Assembly: GCA_009841115.1 (NCBI GenBank)
Contig: VXML01000079.1
Coordinates: 1-64,000 of the forward strand
Source of the DNA: Gemmatimonadota bacterium
GTDB taxonomy: Bacteria; Latescibacterota; UBA2968; UBA8231
DNA: 64,000 bases
Reading direction: 5' to 3'
A program made the position numbers and the translations under genes. This document shows positions 26,918 through 35,109 of the stretch, one piece after another. Position 1 is the first letter of the stretch, and each line of letters opens with the position of its first letter. Below the pieces are notes generated by a model, which worked only from the letters and a program-made list of their open reading frames with translations, did no database searches and had not been told where the DNA came from.

Positions 26918-27280
26918 ATGGAACCCGGAGACAAACTATCGCAACTACTGTCGGCATACGATCCTGCCATGCCGGAGGACCTCGCCGCAAAGACGCTGGC
27001 ACGGCTATTGCAAAGCGAGCCGGACCAGGAGCGTCGGAGAGCTTTGGTGAAAGCCTTCGCCGGCCGGGTTGAAGAGTTGCAAAACGGACTGGGATGTACT
27101 ATCGCCGTCGTGTCCATCGGCGACTGCTCGGTCGTCGTACCTACCTCGGCACTAGCGCGGGACAGTCAGCCGATTCCGTCGATAGCCAAATCGAAAGAAA
27201 TCAAGTCCATAGTGCGCGAGATCGACGAACGCGAAGTGCCGGTCGGCGTGGGCTATACGTTTACCATAGACACTGTCTAA
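26918..27280 (+). CDS. Hypothetical protein following the sigma factor, possible regulator
   Basis: A 120-residue protein I do not recognise. The first 70 residues are strongly helical and charged (LSQLLSAYDPAMPEDLAAKT, then QSEPDQERRRALVKAF). The rest has short beta strands ending in VPVGVGYTFTIDTV. There is no transmembrane segment and no HxxxCxxC zinc motif, so it is not a classical anti-sigma factor. Its place five bases after an ECF sigma gene makes a partner or anti-sigma role reasonable but unproven. The start ATG has only GGTTGAGC upstream. Confidence 0.65.
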   Translation: MEPGDKLSQLLSAYDPAMPEDLAAKTLARLLQSEPDQERRRALVKAFAGRVEELQNGLGCTIAVVSIGDCSVVVPTSALARDSQPIPSIAKSKEIKSIVREIDEREVPVGVGYTFTIDTV

Positions 27281-27297
27281 GGAGGCTGTAGGACGAC

Positions 27298-27732
27298 ATG
27301 GATAGAGACAGAGCCGATATCGAAGCAATCCACCGCCTACTGAACCGCTACCAACAGGCTCACAGAGAAAAAGATTGGGATACGGTCCGCGCGTGCCACG
27401 ACGAGACCTATTTCCGTTGGTTCGGGTGTGGATCGACCGATCCTACGGACTGGATACCGCACCTATTCTTGGTGCAGAGCGAGATGCAGGAATGGGGAGA
27501 GACGCGCATGCCCGAGGACGTTAACTACGAGCAGGAACAGCAAATATTGCAGACGGATGTTCGCGGCAATATGGCCATATCCGTAGTGCGGGAATCGGGG
27601 CGCTGGCGTTCGGATACCGGTCAGATATACTCTCGATGGGACGATTGCCAAAACGTGTGGTTCACGGGCCGTATCAAGGGCGAGTGGAAGATTGTGGGCG
27701 CCTTCTTTCCCGATATAACACCCTGCAAATAG
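27298..27732 (+). CDS. SnoaL/NTF2-like domain protein
   Basis: A 144-residue protein with the cone-shaped NTF2/SnoaL pattern. A helix IEAIHRLLNRYQQAHREKDW is followed by the strand TYFRWFGCG and a series of beta strands with IYSRWDDCQNVWFTG and the C-terminal WKIVGAFFPDITP. This matches stress- or polyketide-cyclase-like small folds, and no catalytic set is clear. TAAGGAGG lies about 15 bases before the ATG. It ends the cluster that runs from the MFS gene and is followed by gene-end copy E. Confidence 0.72.
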   Translation: MDRDRADIEAIHRLLNRYQQAHREKDWDTVRACHDETYFRWFGCGSTDPTDWIPHLFLVQSEMQEWGETRMPEDVNYEQEQQILQTDVRGNMAISVVRESGRWRSDTGQIYSRWDDCQNVWFTGRIKGEWKIVGAFFPDITPCK

Positions 27733-27795
27733 GGGCCTGTACAAGCCCACCAGAAGCGAAAAGTTAGCTCAGCTCGCTCGCTCCGAAACACGACT

Positions 27796-27882
27796 ACTGA
27801 CGATACCCGTTATGCCAGTGCCTCGCTCAATTCCTGCGGGCTTTACATCACAACAGCCTTATCACCCCGCTTTGGCCATCAA
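27796..27882 (-). repeat. Direct repeat copy E: 3' end plus downstream flank of the dikinase gene
   Basis: These 87 bases match 29211-29297 without gaps at all but six positions. The match covers about 34 coding bases (LIDGQSGVIRLL and stop on the minus strand) and about 52 bases beyond the stop. The remainder of the 186-base gap holds nothing I can name. Copy E separates the cassette at 23010-27732 from that at 27919-29070. Confidence 0.8.
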
Positions 27883-27918
27883 TCAGGTATCTACCTAAAC
27901 ACCGAAGGAGAAGAAGAG

Positions 27919-28329
27919 ATGGCAGCTATCCACCACATTCGGTTATCAGTCTCCGATCTAGATACTTCGACGAGATTCTACTCACCCTTGCTAGAAGGAC
28001 TTGGATTCCGAGGATTGCCCCCACGGCTGACAGGGAAGGGCGAGATCGACAGATTGCGATTTGAGAAGGACGGGACGGTCCTGCTGATCGGCCGCACTAT
28101 AGAAGCAGGCCGACACGAGAGGGAAAAGCCTGGGCTGCACCATCTCGCCTTTTCCGTGGACTCACGAGCAGAAGTTGAACGGATCTACGATGAGGTGATC
28201 AAAAATCTAGAGCATGTGAATGTCGAAGACCCGCCAATCGACTGTCCAGAGTACGGCGAGGGATATTACGCGACGTTCTTCTTCGACCCCGATGGTATCA
28301 AGCTTGAAGTAACTTTTACCCCGGAATAA
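27919..28329 (+). CDS. VOC (glyoxalase/bleomycin resistance) family protein
   Basis: A 136-residue vicinal-oxygen-chelate protein. The first beta-alpha-beta module has AIHHIRLSVSDLDTSTRFY with a metal-ligand His. The second has LHHLAFSVDSRAEVERIY and ends with the Glu of FFDPDGIKLEVTF. Single-domain members act as dimers in isomerase, dioxygenase or resistance roles, and the substrate is unknown. AAGGAGAAGAAGAG lies before the ATG. It pairs with the Nif3-like gene 21 bases downstream. Confidence 0.88.
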   Translation: MAAIHHIRLSVSDLDTSTRFYSPLLEGLGFRGLPPRLTGKGEIDRLRFEKDGTVLLIGRTIEAGRHEREKPGLHHLAFSVDSRAEVERIYDEVIKNLEHVNVEDPPIDCPEYGEGYYATFFFDPDGIKLEVTFTPE

Positions 28330-28350
28330 ATCAGAACGGAAGGCACTGGT

Positions 28351-29070
28351 ATGATTCGCGATGTGTTGGATGATCTTTTTTCCAAAAAGTTCCTTGATGA
28401 CCACCTAGATGAATGGGGAATTGTAGAGCACTGTGACCATCCGACCTCGTTGGGCTATTCGACCACGATTACGCCCAGGACGATCTATGAGGCAGTTGAC
28501 CGCAGCGTAGATGTAATTGTGACCCATCACGATGCCTGGAAATTCATGTTTGAGCAAAGGGATGAAGTTTGTGGCTTGCTCCAAGACAAAGGCTTAACGC
28601 ATATCTGGGCTCATCTGCCGTTGGATCTAGCAGACTTTGGAACATCGTCCACACTGCTCACCAAAATCGGGTGTCACCATGTTTATAAATCTTCAGAAGG
28701 CGAGGCTCGCATCGGCGAGCTGCCTGCCCCAACGAACTTCCAATCGGTTTGCTCGACATTGAATTCGCTCCTCCAAGAGCAACCACGCAGCATTTATGAC
28801 GCGAATCGAACAGTCCAACGCATAGGTTGCGTCACTGGAGCCGGTATCTACACCAGCTACATTCGGGATGCCATGTCCCATGACATCGACATGTACCTGA
28901 CTGGAGAAACCAATCTTTATCTACTCGAATACGCTCGGCACCACGAACTCAACGTGGCGGTGTATTCCCACAACTACACAGAGCTGCCCGGCGTTGAGAT
29001 GTTCGCGTACAGGCTCTGTAGTTCTCTAAAACTTGAGATGAAAGGACACCTTGGGGACGCCCACTTCTAA
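28351..29070 (+). CDS. Nif3-like dinuclear metal center protein
   Basis: A 239-residue member of the Nif3/YbgI family, which forms hexameric toroids with a two-metal site. Metal ligands are suggested by DVIVTHHDAWKF, by the Glu of LTGETNLYLLEYA and by the late SHNYTELPGV. The middle insert of longer homologues is absent, so this is the short form. The biochemical role of the family is unsettled. The gene lies just downstream of the VOC gene, and both are bracketed by direct repeats E and D. Confidence 0.8.
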   Translation: MIRDVLDDLFSKKFLDDHLDEWGIVEHCDHPTSLGYSTTITPRTIYEAVDRSVDVIVTHHDAWKFMFEQRDEVCGLLQDKGLTHIWAHLPLDLADFGTSSTLLTKIGCHHVYKSSEGEARIGELPAPTNFQSVCSTLNSLLQEQPRSIYDANRTVQRIGCVTGAGIYTSYIRDAMSHDIDMYLTGETNLYLLEYARHHELNVAVYSHNYTELPGVEMFAYRLCSSLKLEMKGHLGDAHF

Positions 29071-29210
29071 TCGCAACCGAGAGGCATAGTCTCCAAAAAT
29101 TAAGGCCCCTGTAGATGGAACTCTAAGAAGCGTTGACCAAGGATGGGAGAGGCGATGCTTTAAAAAGGTTTGGCTTCTTGGGCGAAATGGCGGCGATTTT
29201 CTTGCCAGTA

Positions 29211-29297
29211 ACTGACGATACCCGTTACGTCAATGCCTCGCTCAATTCCTGCGAGCCTTACATCACACCAGCCTTATCACCCCGCTTTGGCCATCAA
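29211..29297 (-). repeat. Direct repeat copy D at the 3' end of the intact dikinase gene
   Basis: The counterpart of copy E: 87 bases covering the last 35 bases of the intact gene and 52 bases after its stop. The 192-base gap between the Nif3-like gene and this stop holds the repeat flank and otherwise nothing recognisable. Confidence 0.8.
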
Positions 29298-31668
29298 CTT
29301 CAATCAACTGCCCGGTTCTAATCTTCTTGGTCCCGATCAGGGTTCCCACCACCGCCGGCAAGCCATATTCCCGGGCGACGACCGCCCCATGACACAACGC
29401 CCCGCCTCTGTCGCTCACTAATCCCGCCCCAACGGCAAAAAGCGGCGTCCAATGGGGATCGGTCGTACCACAAACCAATATTTCCCCCGGCTGTAATTGC
29501 AATGCCTTGTCCAGATTCACGGCCACGCGCGCACGCCCCCTGACAATCCCCGGCGAAGCCCCTACTCCGCGCACCTCTCCCTTTGGTGCTTCGAGTGGGG
29601 TCGAAGGACCCCAAAACAGGTAATCTTCCTCTTCGGTCGTCGGCTCTTCACAAGCGCCGAGAAACTCTGGCGGCGATAGTTTTAACCGCTGATCAAATTC
29701 CCGTTGGCGTTCGACGACTCGTGCGCGCAACGGCTGCCGCACGCCGAACCCCCAGAGGATGATTTCGTTCAGTTCTAGGTATTTGATCTCGCTCCGCTTC
29801 TTCTTGAGGATACCGCCTTTGATCATCCGGCGGCCCAGTTCATCGAACAGCGGAAATATGTAATGCGCCGCGATCCCATCGACCCAGTAGTTGTGGTCCT
29901 CAGTCAGCGGATAATTGGCCAAAGCCACCTGCAAAAGCTCCTCGAAAACCTCGCGCTCCTTCTTTTTCAGCAGCGAACGCACATGCGCGGTGAATTGCTC
30001 CCGCTCTGCCGCCAGTTGGCGCAATTTTACGTGCGGATCTTCCACGCCCTGCTCGGCGTATTTGAGGACCAAGGAGGCGAGAAATTCCGGTGTATCTTTC
30101 CAATAGGTTTCTAAATACTGGTCGAAAACTTCTTTGAAGGACCCCTCAAGCCCGTCCCATCTGCCCTGCTTCTTGCGCGACTGTAAAGCGGCTCTCAGAA
30201 GCTCTTCGTTGGCGGGAATAAGGTGCTGTTGCAACTGCCACAAAAGGTGTCCCTTCTCAACGCTCAAATTTGACTGCCCCTGTACCAATCGGTAGGGTTC
30301 GCTTTCCGCGGCATCGGGGAACCGTTTGCGATACCACTCCACCAAGTGCCCAACGGCCTCGACCGCCGTTCCGCCTAGATGCGCGTGCATCTTAGCGCAT
30401 TCGCAATACCAAGGCAGTGCTTCGACCAGCACGCTGGCCAACTCGTCATTGGACAGCGCCGACAGATTCAAGCTGCGGAAATAAGCTCGCTTCTGCTTGA
30501 GCCCGGGCAACCATTCATTTCGCCAGAGTTCCGGTATCTCGCGTTCCGTTTTTTTGCGGGCGTCCTCTTGCGCCTTGCGGTTGCCGATTCTGAAGGGTTT
30601 TTCCGCCTCGTATGCGTAGCCGTTCACATAGATCCGCATAGGTAACGTACCGCTGCCCGTCTCTCGCCGCGCCTTCGCCCAACCCTGCATCCAATACCAT
30701 TCAAACGACTGATCGAGCGGCGTTTCCAGACTTCCCCTGCGCCAAGTCAATACAGCATCTTTGGGATCGTCCCATTGCACCGACCAAGCTCGTCCATCTT
30801 GCGCGAGGGTTGTCACCGGGCGGCACTGGAGCAAATACAGCTTTCCATCCTTAAAAGCGCATTCCAAGTCAACGGGCCACCCCATCCGGGCCTCCAGATT
30901 GACCGCGCTGCTGCAGATCTCGCCGACTTGTTCGTCGGTTAAAGTTGACCGCGACTGGTTATCTGCTGGTACGTCTATTTCGATCACGCCAGTGGACCCG
31001 GCAGCGCACATCTGCTCTTTCTTGGCCACGCTCCGCGTCTTGATTCGCAATTCCCGTTTGTCCACGGTGTACGTATCGGGAACCGAACTGCCATCGACTA
31101 GCCCTTCTCCCAATCCCCAATATGCGTTGATGACGATCTCGCTTGTGTCGTTGGTGACCGGATTGGCGGTAAACGCGACTACTGAGGAGTCTGCGGCGAC
31201 AAACTCCTGCACGAGAATGGCGAGATTTACCTCGTCCGCACCGGCCCCTGAACGCTTGCGGTAGGCAGCGGCATGGGGCCGATAGGCCGCCGCCACGCAC
31301 TCGACTATCGCCGCAGCCACGGCATCCATGCCCACGACATTCAACAGGGTCTGATATTGGCCGGCAAAGGAATTAACCGCACCATCCTCCGCCGCAGCCG
31401 AGGATCGGATCGCCACCGCTGGCTCGGGAGTTCCGCAGCGAGCGCCCAGTTCCGCGTACGCGGCTTCGATATCCGCATAAAGGTCGGGAGGCAGCGATGC
31501 TTCACTACTCCGCACCGGTACCATTCTCGCGGTAGCATCGGTAGTGATACAAAAACCAAGCGGCACTTGTCCGCCGCTATGTAGCTGGTTGAGGTTAGCC
31601 GCTTTACCGCCTACTAGTTTCCTCTTGCCGCTTGCAGGGTCGTCTAACCAGATAACATTCAAAGCCAT
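29263..31668 (-). CDS. Rifampin phosphotransferase-like/PEP-utilizing dikinase
   Basis: An 801-residue dikinase. Residues 1-320 form a PPDK-type ATP-grasp domain (KRKLVGGKAANLNQL, then AIRSSAAAEDGAVNSFAGQY and DLECAFKDGKLYLLQCRPV). A helical middle domain of some 380 residues follows. The swivelling phosphohistidine domain is at the C-terminus (GGALCHGAVVAREYGLP, His near residue 760). This order matches rifampin phosphotransferase rather than PEP synthase, which keeps a TIM barrel last. Drug resistance or another small-molecule phosphorylation is possible, but the middle domain decides the substrate and I cannot assign it. The frame opens at 31788; the ATG ending at 31668 gives the normal start. 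Its 3' end exists in three copies in the window. Confidence 0.83.
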   Translation of the reverse strand: MALNVIWLDDPASGKRKLVGGKAANLNQLHSGGQVPLGFCITTDATARMVPVRSSEASLPPDLYADIEAAYAELGARCGTPEPAVAIRSSAAAEDGAVNSFAGQYQTLLNVVGMDAVAAAIVECVAAAYRPHAAAYRKRSGAGADEVNLAILVQEFVAADSSVVAFTANPVTNDTSEIVINAYWGLGEGLVDGSSVPDTYTVDKRELRIKTRSVAKKEQMCAAGSTGVIEIDVPADNQSRSTLTDEQVGEICSSAVNLEARMGWPVDLECAFKDGKLYLLQCRPVTTLAQDGRAWSVQWDDPKDAVLTWRRGSLETPLDQSFEWYWMQGWAKARRETGSGTLPMRIYVNGYAYEAEKPFRIGNRKAQEDARKKTEREIPELWRNEWLPGLKQKRAYFRSLNLSALSNDELASVLVEALPWYCECAKMHAHLGGTAVEAVGHLVEWYRKRFPDAAESEPYRLVQGQSNLSVEKGHLLWQLQQHLIPANEELLRAALQSRKKQGRWDGLEGSFKEVFDQYLETYWKDTPEFLASLVLKYAEQGVEDPHVKLRQLAAEREQFTAHVRSLLKKKEREVFEELLQVALANYPLTEDHNYWVDGIAAHYIFPLFDELGRRMIKGGILKKKRSEIKYLELNEIILWGFGVRQPLRARVVERQREFDQRLKLSPPEFLGACEEPTTEEEDYLFWGPSTPLEAPKGEVRGVGASPGIVRGRARVAVNLDKALQLQPGEILVCGTTDPHWTPLFAVGAGLVSDRGGALCHGAVVAREYGLPAVVGTLIGTKKIRTGQLIEVDGQSGVIRLV

Positions 31669-31693
31669 ATTATTCCAGACGTTACGCACCCGG

Positions 31694-31722
31694 GTAGGGG
31701 GCGGTTTGAAACCGCCCCCTAC
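31694..31722. repeat. REP-like palindrome between selB and the dikinase gene
   Basis: GTAGGGGGCGGTT and AACCGCCCCCTAC form a perfect 13-base stem around a three-base loop. There is no T-run on either side, so it is not a standard terminator. GC-rich palindromes of this kind are often dispersed intergenic repeats; no second copy is present in this window. Confidence 0.6.
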
Positions 31723-31765
31723 GGTCCGGCGTTGATTCCATCGCAACGCACATCGGGCCGCAGGA

Positions 31766-33667
31766 TCAGCCCACCAAAACCCGCACATCTCCCCGCCGCG
31801 CCGTCAATCCTTCAGCGTCGAAGTGACCCAAAAGCGCCATCGCGCATTTGCGGTTGCTGCCAATCAGCGTGCGGAATTCGGCTACTGTAATCTCGCCGTC
31901 GCGCTTGAGAGAGTCGCTCAGCAGCGTCCGTGCTCGGGCGAGGGCCTCGCCATGGATCAGCAAGCCCCCCTCCAACGCGACCACCGTCCCCAGTGCTTGC
32001 AGCGCTTGGACCATGTCCGTCACCTGCGGCAGTGGGGTGTCGAGAGCTTGGGCCAACTCAGCCACCGTAGGCAAGTTGGCAAAATCCGTGGTATTGAGCC
32101 GCGCCTCCATAGCCGCCCTTAGCATCTCTTGCTCTGGAGTGAAGCAAATGCTGTGCGACGCGGCCCGCACCACAGCTCCATCCAACGCGATCCGCCCCGC
32201 TTCCTCCAAGTAGCGCAACACGCAGTCGAACAATTCGGGCTGGATGTAACGCGCGCTCAAATTGCGCAGTTCCTCGCGCGGCAATCCCAACTTGAGCGGC
32301 TGGGCGCGGTGAAAGCTCGCCAGCGCGGCCTCGACCTGCGCGCCCCAGTGCTCACACACGTCCAAATGCAAAACGTGCGGTTGCCCTTCCGACACCACGC
32401 GCACGGCACGGCCATCCGCTACCAGCGCATCCGTCAAGTCCACCAACCGCTCCACGCCGATGCCCAGCTCACCGGCCAGCACTTGTTGGCTCTTGAGTCG
32501 ATCATCCGCGTAGCGTAGCCAGCTCTCGACGACTTCGGGCAGGTTGGCATGGGCCAATGTCTGCAAGTGCGCCAGCAACGCTGGCTCGAAGCGCCGGTGC
32601 TTAGCCGGGTGCGGGTTGAGCACGCGGCCGCCACCAATGGTCAGCGCCGGCGAGTACCGGCGCAGCACAAAGCGATCGCCCCAAGCCGCAATTACGGGAG
32701 CTTCTAGGCGAAGTTGCGCAAAACTCTCCTGCCCAGGCGTCAAGGGCTTGCCACCGGGAAGCACGACCCGCGCCATAATCTCCCGCGTCCCCAAGTGCAG
32801 GCGCACGCGAGTGCGCGACGCCATGGTCATAGGGCTTGACGCGAGGAGTTGCACCTCGGCGTCCAGCATCTGCGTGGAGCGGAAAAATCCGGGCGCGACC
32901 AGCGAGTGCCCACGCTCGATTTGGCCCTGCTCCACGCCAGCCAAATTGATCGCGGCTCGGTCGCCGGCCCGCACCTCTTGTACCGTCGCGCCGTGCTGCT
33001 GCAGGCGGCGCACGCGCGCCCCCCGATCTTCGGGAGCAATCTCCACCCGGTCGCCCTCGGCCAAGGCCCCAGCCTGCACCGTGCCCGTGCAGACCAGACC
33101 AAAGCCCTTGACACCAAAGGCCCGATCTACGGGCAGGCGGAACGGCGCGTCCGTGCGCTTGGCCGCAGTATCCTCGACCATGGCCAACAGCCGCTGCCGC
33201 AGCGGGTCAATGCCCGCGCCGCTAAGCGCAGAGACGCGAAAAATCTCGGCCTGCGCCAAAAAACTCCCGCGCACAAATTCCCGCACCTCTTCCTCCACCA
33301 AGCCCAACCACTCCTCTTCCACCAAATCGGCCTTGTTGATCACCACCACTCCGCGCTCGACCCCCAAAAGCCGCAGTACATCGAGATGCTCCCGCGACTG
33401 CGGCATCACGCCGTCGTCCGCGGCAATGACCAGCATGGCCACGTCAATAGTGCTGACGCCGGCCACCATGGTCTTGACGAAGCGCTCGTGCCCGGGCACG
33501 TCGATGATCGTAGCTTGATCGCCCAAAAAGGCAAAGCCGAGTTCAATGGTAATCCCCCGCGCGCGCTCTTCTGGGGCTTGGTCCGTATCCATGCCGGTCA
33601 GCGCCTTGACCAACAGAGTCTTGCCGTGGTCAATGTGCCCAGCCGTGCCAATAACCGTGTGCGCCAT
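31766..33667 (-). CDS. selB: Selenocysteine-specific translation elongation factor SelB
   Basis: A 633-residue SelB. The EF-Tu-like GTPase has [19 protein letters not shown] (G1), a GITIELGFA switch, [17 protein letters not shown] (G3) and VINKADLV (G4). The long C-terminal half with winged-helix repeats ([13 protein letters not shown] and the final [19 protein letters not shown]) is specific to SelB and binds the SECIS hairpin of selenoprotein mRNAs. Length is typical. Its presence implies that UGA is read as selenocysteine in some genes. No selC tRNA, selD or clear selA is in the window. It is divergent from the creatininase gene, with an 80-base gap. Confidence 0.95.
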   Translation of the reverse strand: MAHTVIGTAGHIDHGKTLLVKALTGMDTDQAPEERARGITIELGFAFLGDQATIIDVPGHERFVKTMVAGVSTIDVAMLVIAADDGVMPQSREHLDVLRLLGVERGVVVINKADLVEEEWLGLVEEEVREFVRGSFLAQAEIFRVSALSGAGIDPLRQRLLAMVEDTAAKRTDAPFRLPVDRAFGVKGFGLVCTGTVQAGALAEGDRVEIAPEDRGARVRRLQQHGATVQEVRAGDRAAINLAGVEQGQIERGHSLVAPGFFRSTQMLDAEVQLLASSPMTMASRTRVRLHLGTREIMARVVLPGGKPLTPGQESFAQLRLEAPVIAAWGDRFVLRRYSPALTIGGGRVLNPHPAKHRRFEPALLAHLQTLAHANLPEVVESWLRYADDRLKSQQVLAGELGIGVERLVDLTDALVADGRAVRVVSEGQPHVLHLDVCEHWGAQVEAALASFHRAQPLKLGLPREELRNLSARYIQPELFDCVLRYLEEAGRIALDGAVVRAASHSICFTPEQEMLRAAMEARLNTTDFANLPTVAELAQALDTPLPQVTDMVQALQALGTVVALEGGLLIHGEALARARTLLSDSLKRDGEITVAEFRTLIGSNRKCAMALLGHFDAEGLTARRGDVRVLVG

Positions 33668-33746
33668 TTGCTCAATGTCCTATATTGACGTGCTCTTCTT
33701 GGCCTATATTATGTCCAATTTCGCGCCCACAACAAGGAACTTCTCC

Positions 33747-34481
33747 ATGTACCTCAAGCACCTGCGTCCCTACCAACTCACCGATGCAGTAGCCCAAGGG
33801 CATCCCCTGCTCGTGCCGGCCGGCTGCATCGAGACCCACGGCCCGCACATGGCCATCGGCCACGACACCCTCATCGTCGAGGAAATCTGCGACCGCGTGG
33901 CCGCGCGCACCCCTTGCGTCATTGCCCCGTCGTTTGACTACGGCCCCACCGGCTATGCCCTCGGCGGCCCGGCCGACGGGACCATCGACCCAGACTACGA
34001 CGCCTTTGGCCGCTTGGCCAAGAGCATCCTGCGCAACTTTATCGAAATGGGCTTCCGCAAGACCTACGTCATCATCATGCACCAAGGCATGGGCGGTCCC
34101 CTCGCCTTGGCCTTCAGCAAGGCCGCGGCCGAACTTGAGTTTGAAAAAGTTCTCGCCGAGGGGCACCCACGCGGCTGGTGGGGCGACCGCGACGCGCTGG
34201 ATCGGGTTGGCTCTTGGGGCGGGCGCATCGAAGTGCAGCCCATGGTCCTCCCAGAATCGAGTCCTCCGGCCGGAGGTGATCACGCCGGATACAACGAGAC
34301 CTCCTTCCTGATGGCCGTCCGTCCCGAACTAGTCGAACAGGAGCGCCTCGGCGACGACGCGCCTTGGTACTGCCGCCAAGACGAAGAAAAAAACAGTTGG
34401 ACAGCCAACGCCGAGCACGGCCAAGCCATGGTTGACGCCGTCGTCGAAGCCTGGGTGACAAAAATCGACAAGGAGCGCTAG
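33747..34481 (+). CDS. Creatininase family protein
   Basis: A 244-residue creatininase-fold amidohydrolase. The metal site is shown by [19 protein letters not shown], which supplies Glu, His and Asp ligands, followed by [13 protein letters not shown] and the Glu-containing [14 protein letters not shown]. The family includes creatinine amidohydrolase and mycofactocin MftE, and here the substrate is open. AAGGAAC lies six bases before the ATG at 33747; the frame extends left only as a shadow of selB. The next gene begins two bases after its stop. Confidence 0.87.
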   Translation: MYLKHLRPYQLTDAVAQGHPLLVPAGCIETHGPHMAIGHDTLIVEEICDRVAARTPCVIAPSFDYGPTGYALGGPADGTIDPDYDAFGRLAKSILRNFIEMGFRKTYVIIMHQGMGGPLALAFSKAAAELEFEKVLAEGHPRGWWGDRDALDRVGSWGGRIEVQPMVLPESSPPAGGDHAGYNETSFLMAVRPELVEQERLGDDAPWYCRQDEEKNSWTANAEHGQAMVDAVVEAWVTKIDKER

Positions 34482-34482
34482 A

Positions 34483-35106
34483 ATGACCCAAGTACTAACC
34501 GTGCATCCCGACCGCCTCAAAGGCCGCCACATCCAACGCGCCGCCGAAGTGCTGCGCCAAGGCGGCGTCATCGTCTATCCCACCGACACGATCTACGGAC
34601 TCGGCTGCGACATCACCAACAAGCAAGCGATCGAGCGCGTGCAGCGCATCAAGGGCCGCGAGAAAAAGAAGCCCATGTCCTTTGTCTGCGCCGACTTGAC
34701 TCACATCAGCGACTACGCCCGCGTCTCCAACTACGCCCACCGCATCCTCAAGCACTGCCTGCCGGGAGCGTACACCTTCGTGTTGCCAGCCACCCGCCAG
34801 ACGCCGCGCATCCTGCAAACCAAACAAAAGACCGTCGGCTTGCGGATTCCCGATCACCCAGTGCCACTGGCCTTGGTCCGCGCCCTCGGCCAACCCATCC
34901 TGAGCACCAGCGCCAACTACGCCGATCAAGAGGTGATAACCGAGCCGTGGGCCTTAGAGGAAGAGTTGGGGTCGCAGGTGGATTTGATCTTGGAGTGCGG
35001 GCCGCTGCCCGTGGAGGCTTCGAGCGTGGTCTCGCTGATGGGGGATCAAGCCGAGATAATCCGCGAGGGCAAAGGGGATTTAAGCTTGTTTGTCGAGGAA
35101 GATTAG
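34483..35106 (+). CDS. L-threonylcarbamoyladenylate synthase (TsaC/YwlC/Sua5 family)
   Basis: A 207-residue YrdC-fold protein that makes threonylcarbamoyl-AMP for the t6A modification of ANN-decoding tRNAs. Diagnostic stretches are GGVIVYPTDTIYGLGCD, the basic patch IKGREKKKPMSF, GAYTFVLPAT, VGLRIPDHP and ILSTSANYA. The length corresponds to the short TsaC form without the Sua5 C-terminal domain. It is one base after the creatininase stop and three bases before the SppA gene, so the three are co-transcribed. Confidence 0.92.
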   Translation: MTQVLTVHPDRLKGRHIQRAAEVLRQGGVIVYPTDTIYGLGCDITNKQAIERVQRIKGREKKKPMSFVCADLTHISDYARVSNYAHRILKHCLPGAYTFVLPATRQTPRILQTKQKTVGLRIPDHPVPLALVRALGQPILSTSANYADQEVITEPWALEEELGSQVDLILECGPLPVEASSVVSLMGDQAEIIREGKGDLSLFVEED

Positions 35107-35109
35107 CGG

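Noticed and set aside
29133..29321. 62-codon plus-strand ORF before the dikinase stop
   Set aside because: It lies across repeat D and antisense to the dikinase end; no homology-like pattern.
29263..31668. Considered as PEP synthase or pyruvate phosphate dikinase
   Set aside because: The phosphohistidine domain is at the C-terminus and the PEP-binding TIM barrel is missing.
31694..31722. Considered as an intrinsic terminator for selB
   Set aside because: No run of T follows the stem in either direction.
32544..33688. Two long plus-strand ORFs opposite selB
   Set aside because: Low-complexity Ser/Arg/Pro or His/Gln-rich translations; selB on the other strand has full domain evidence.
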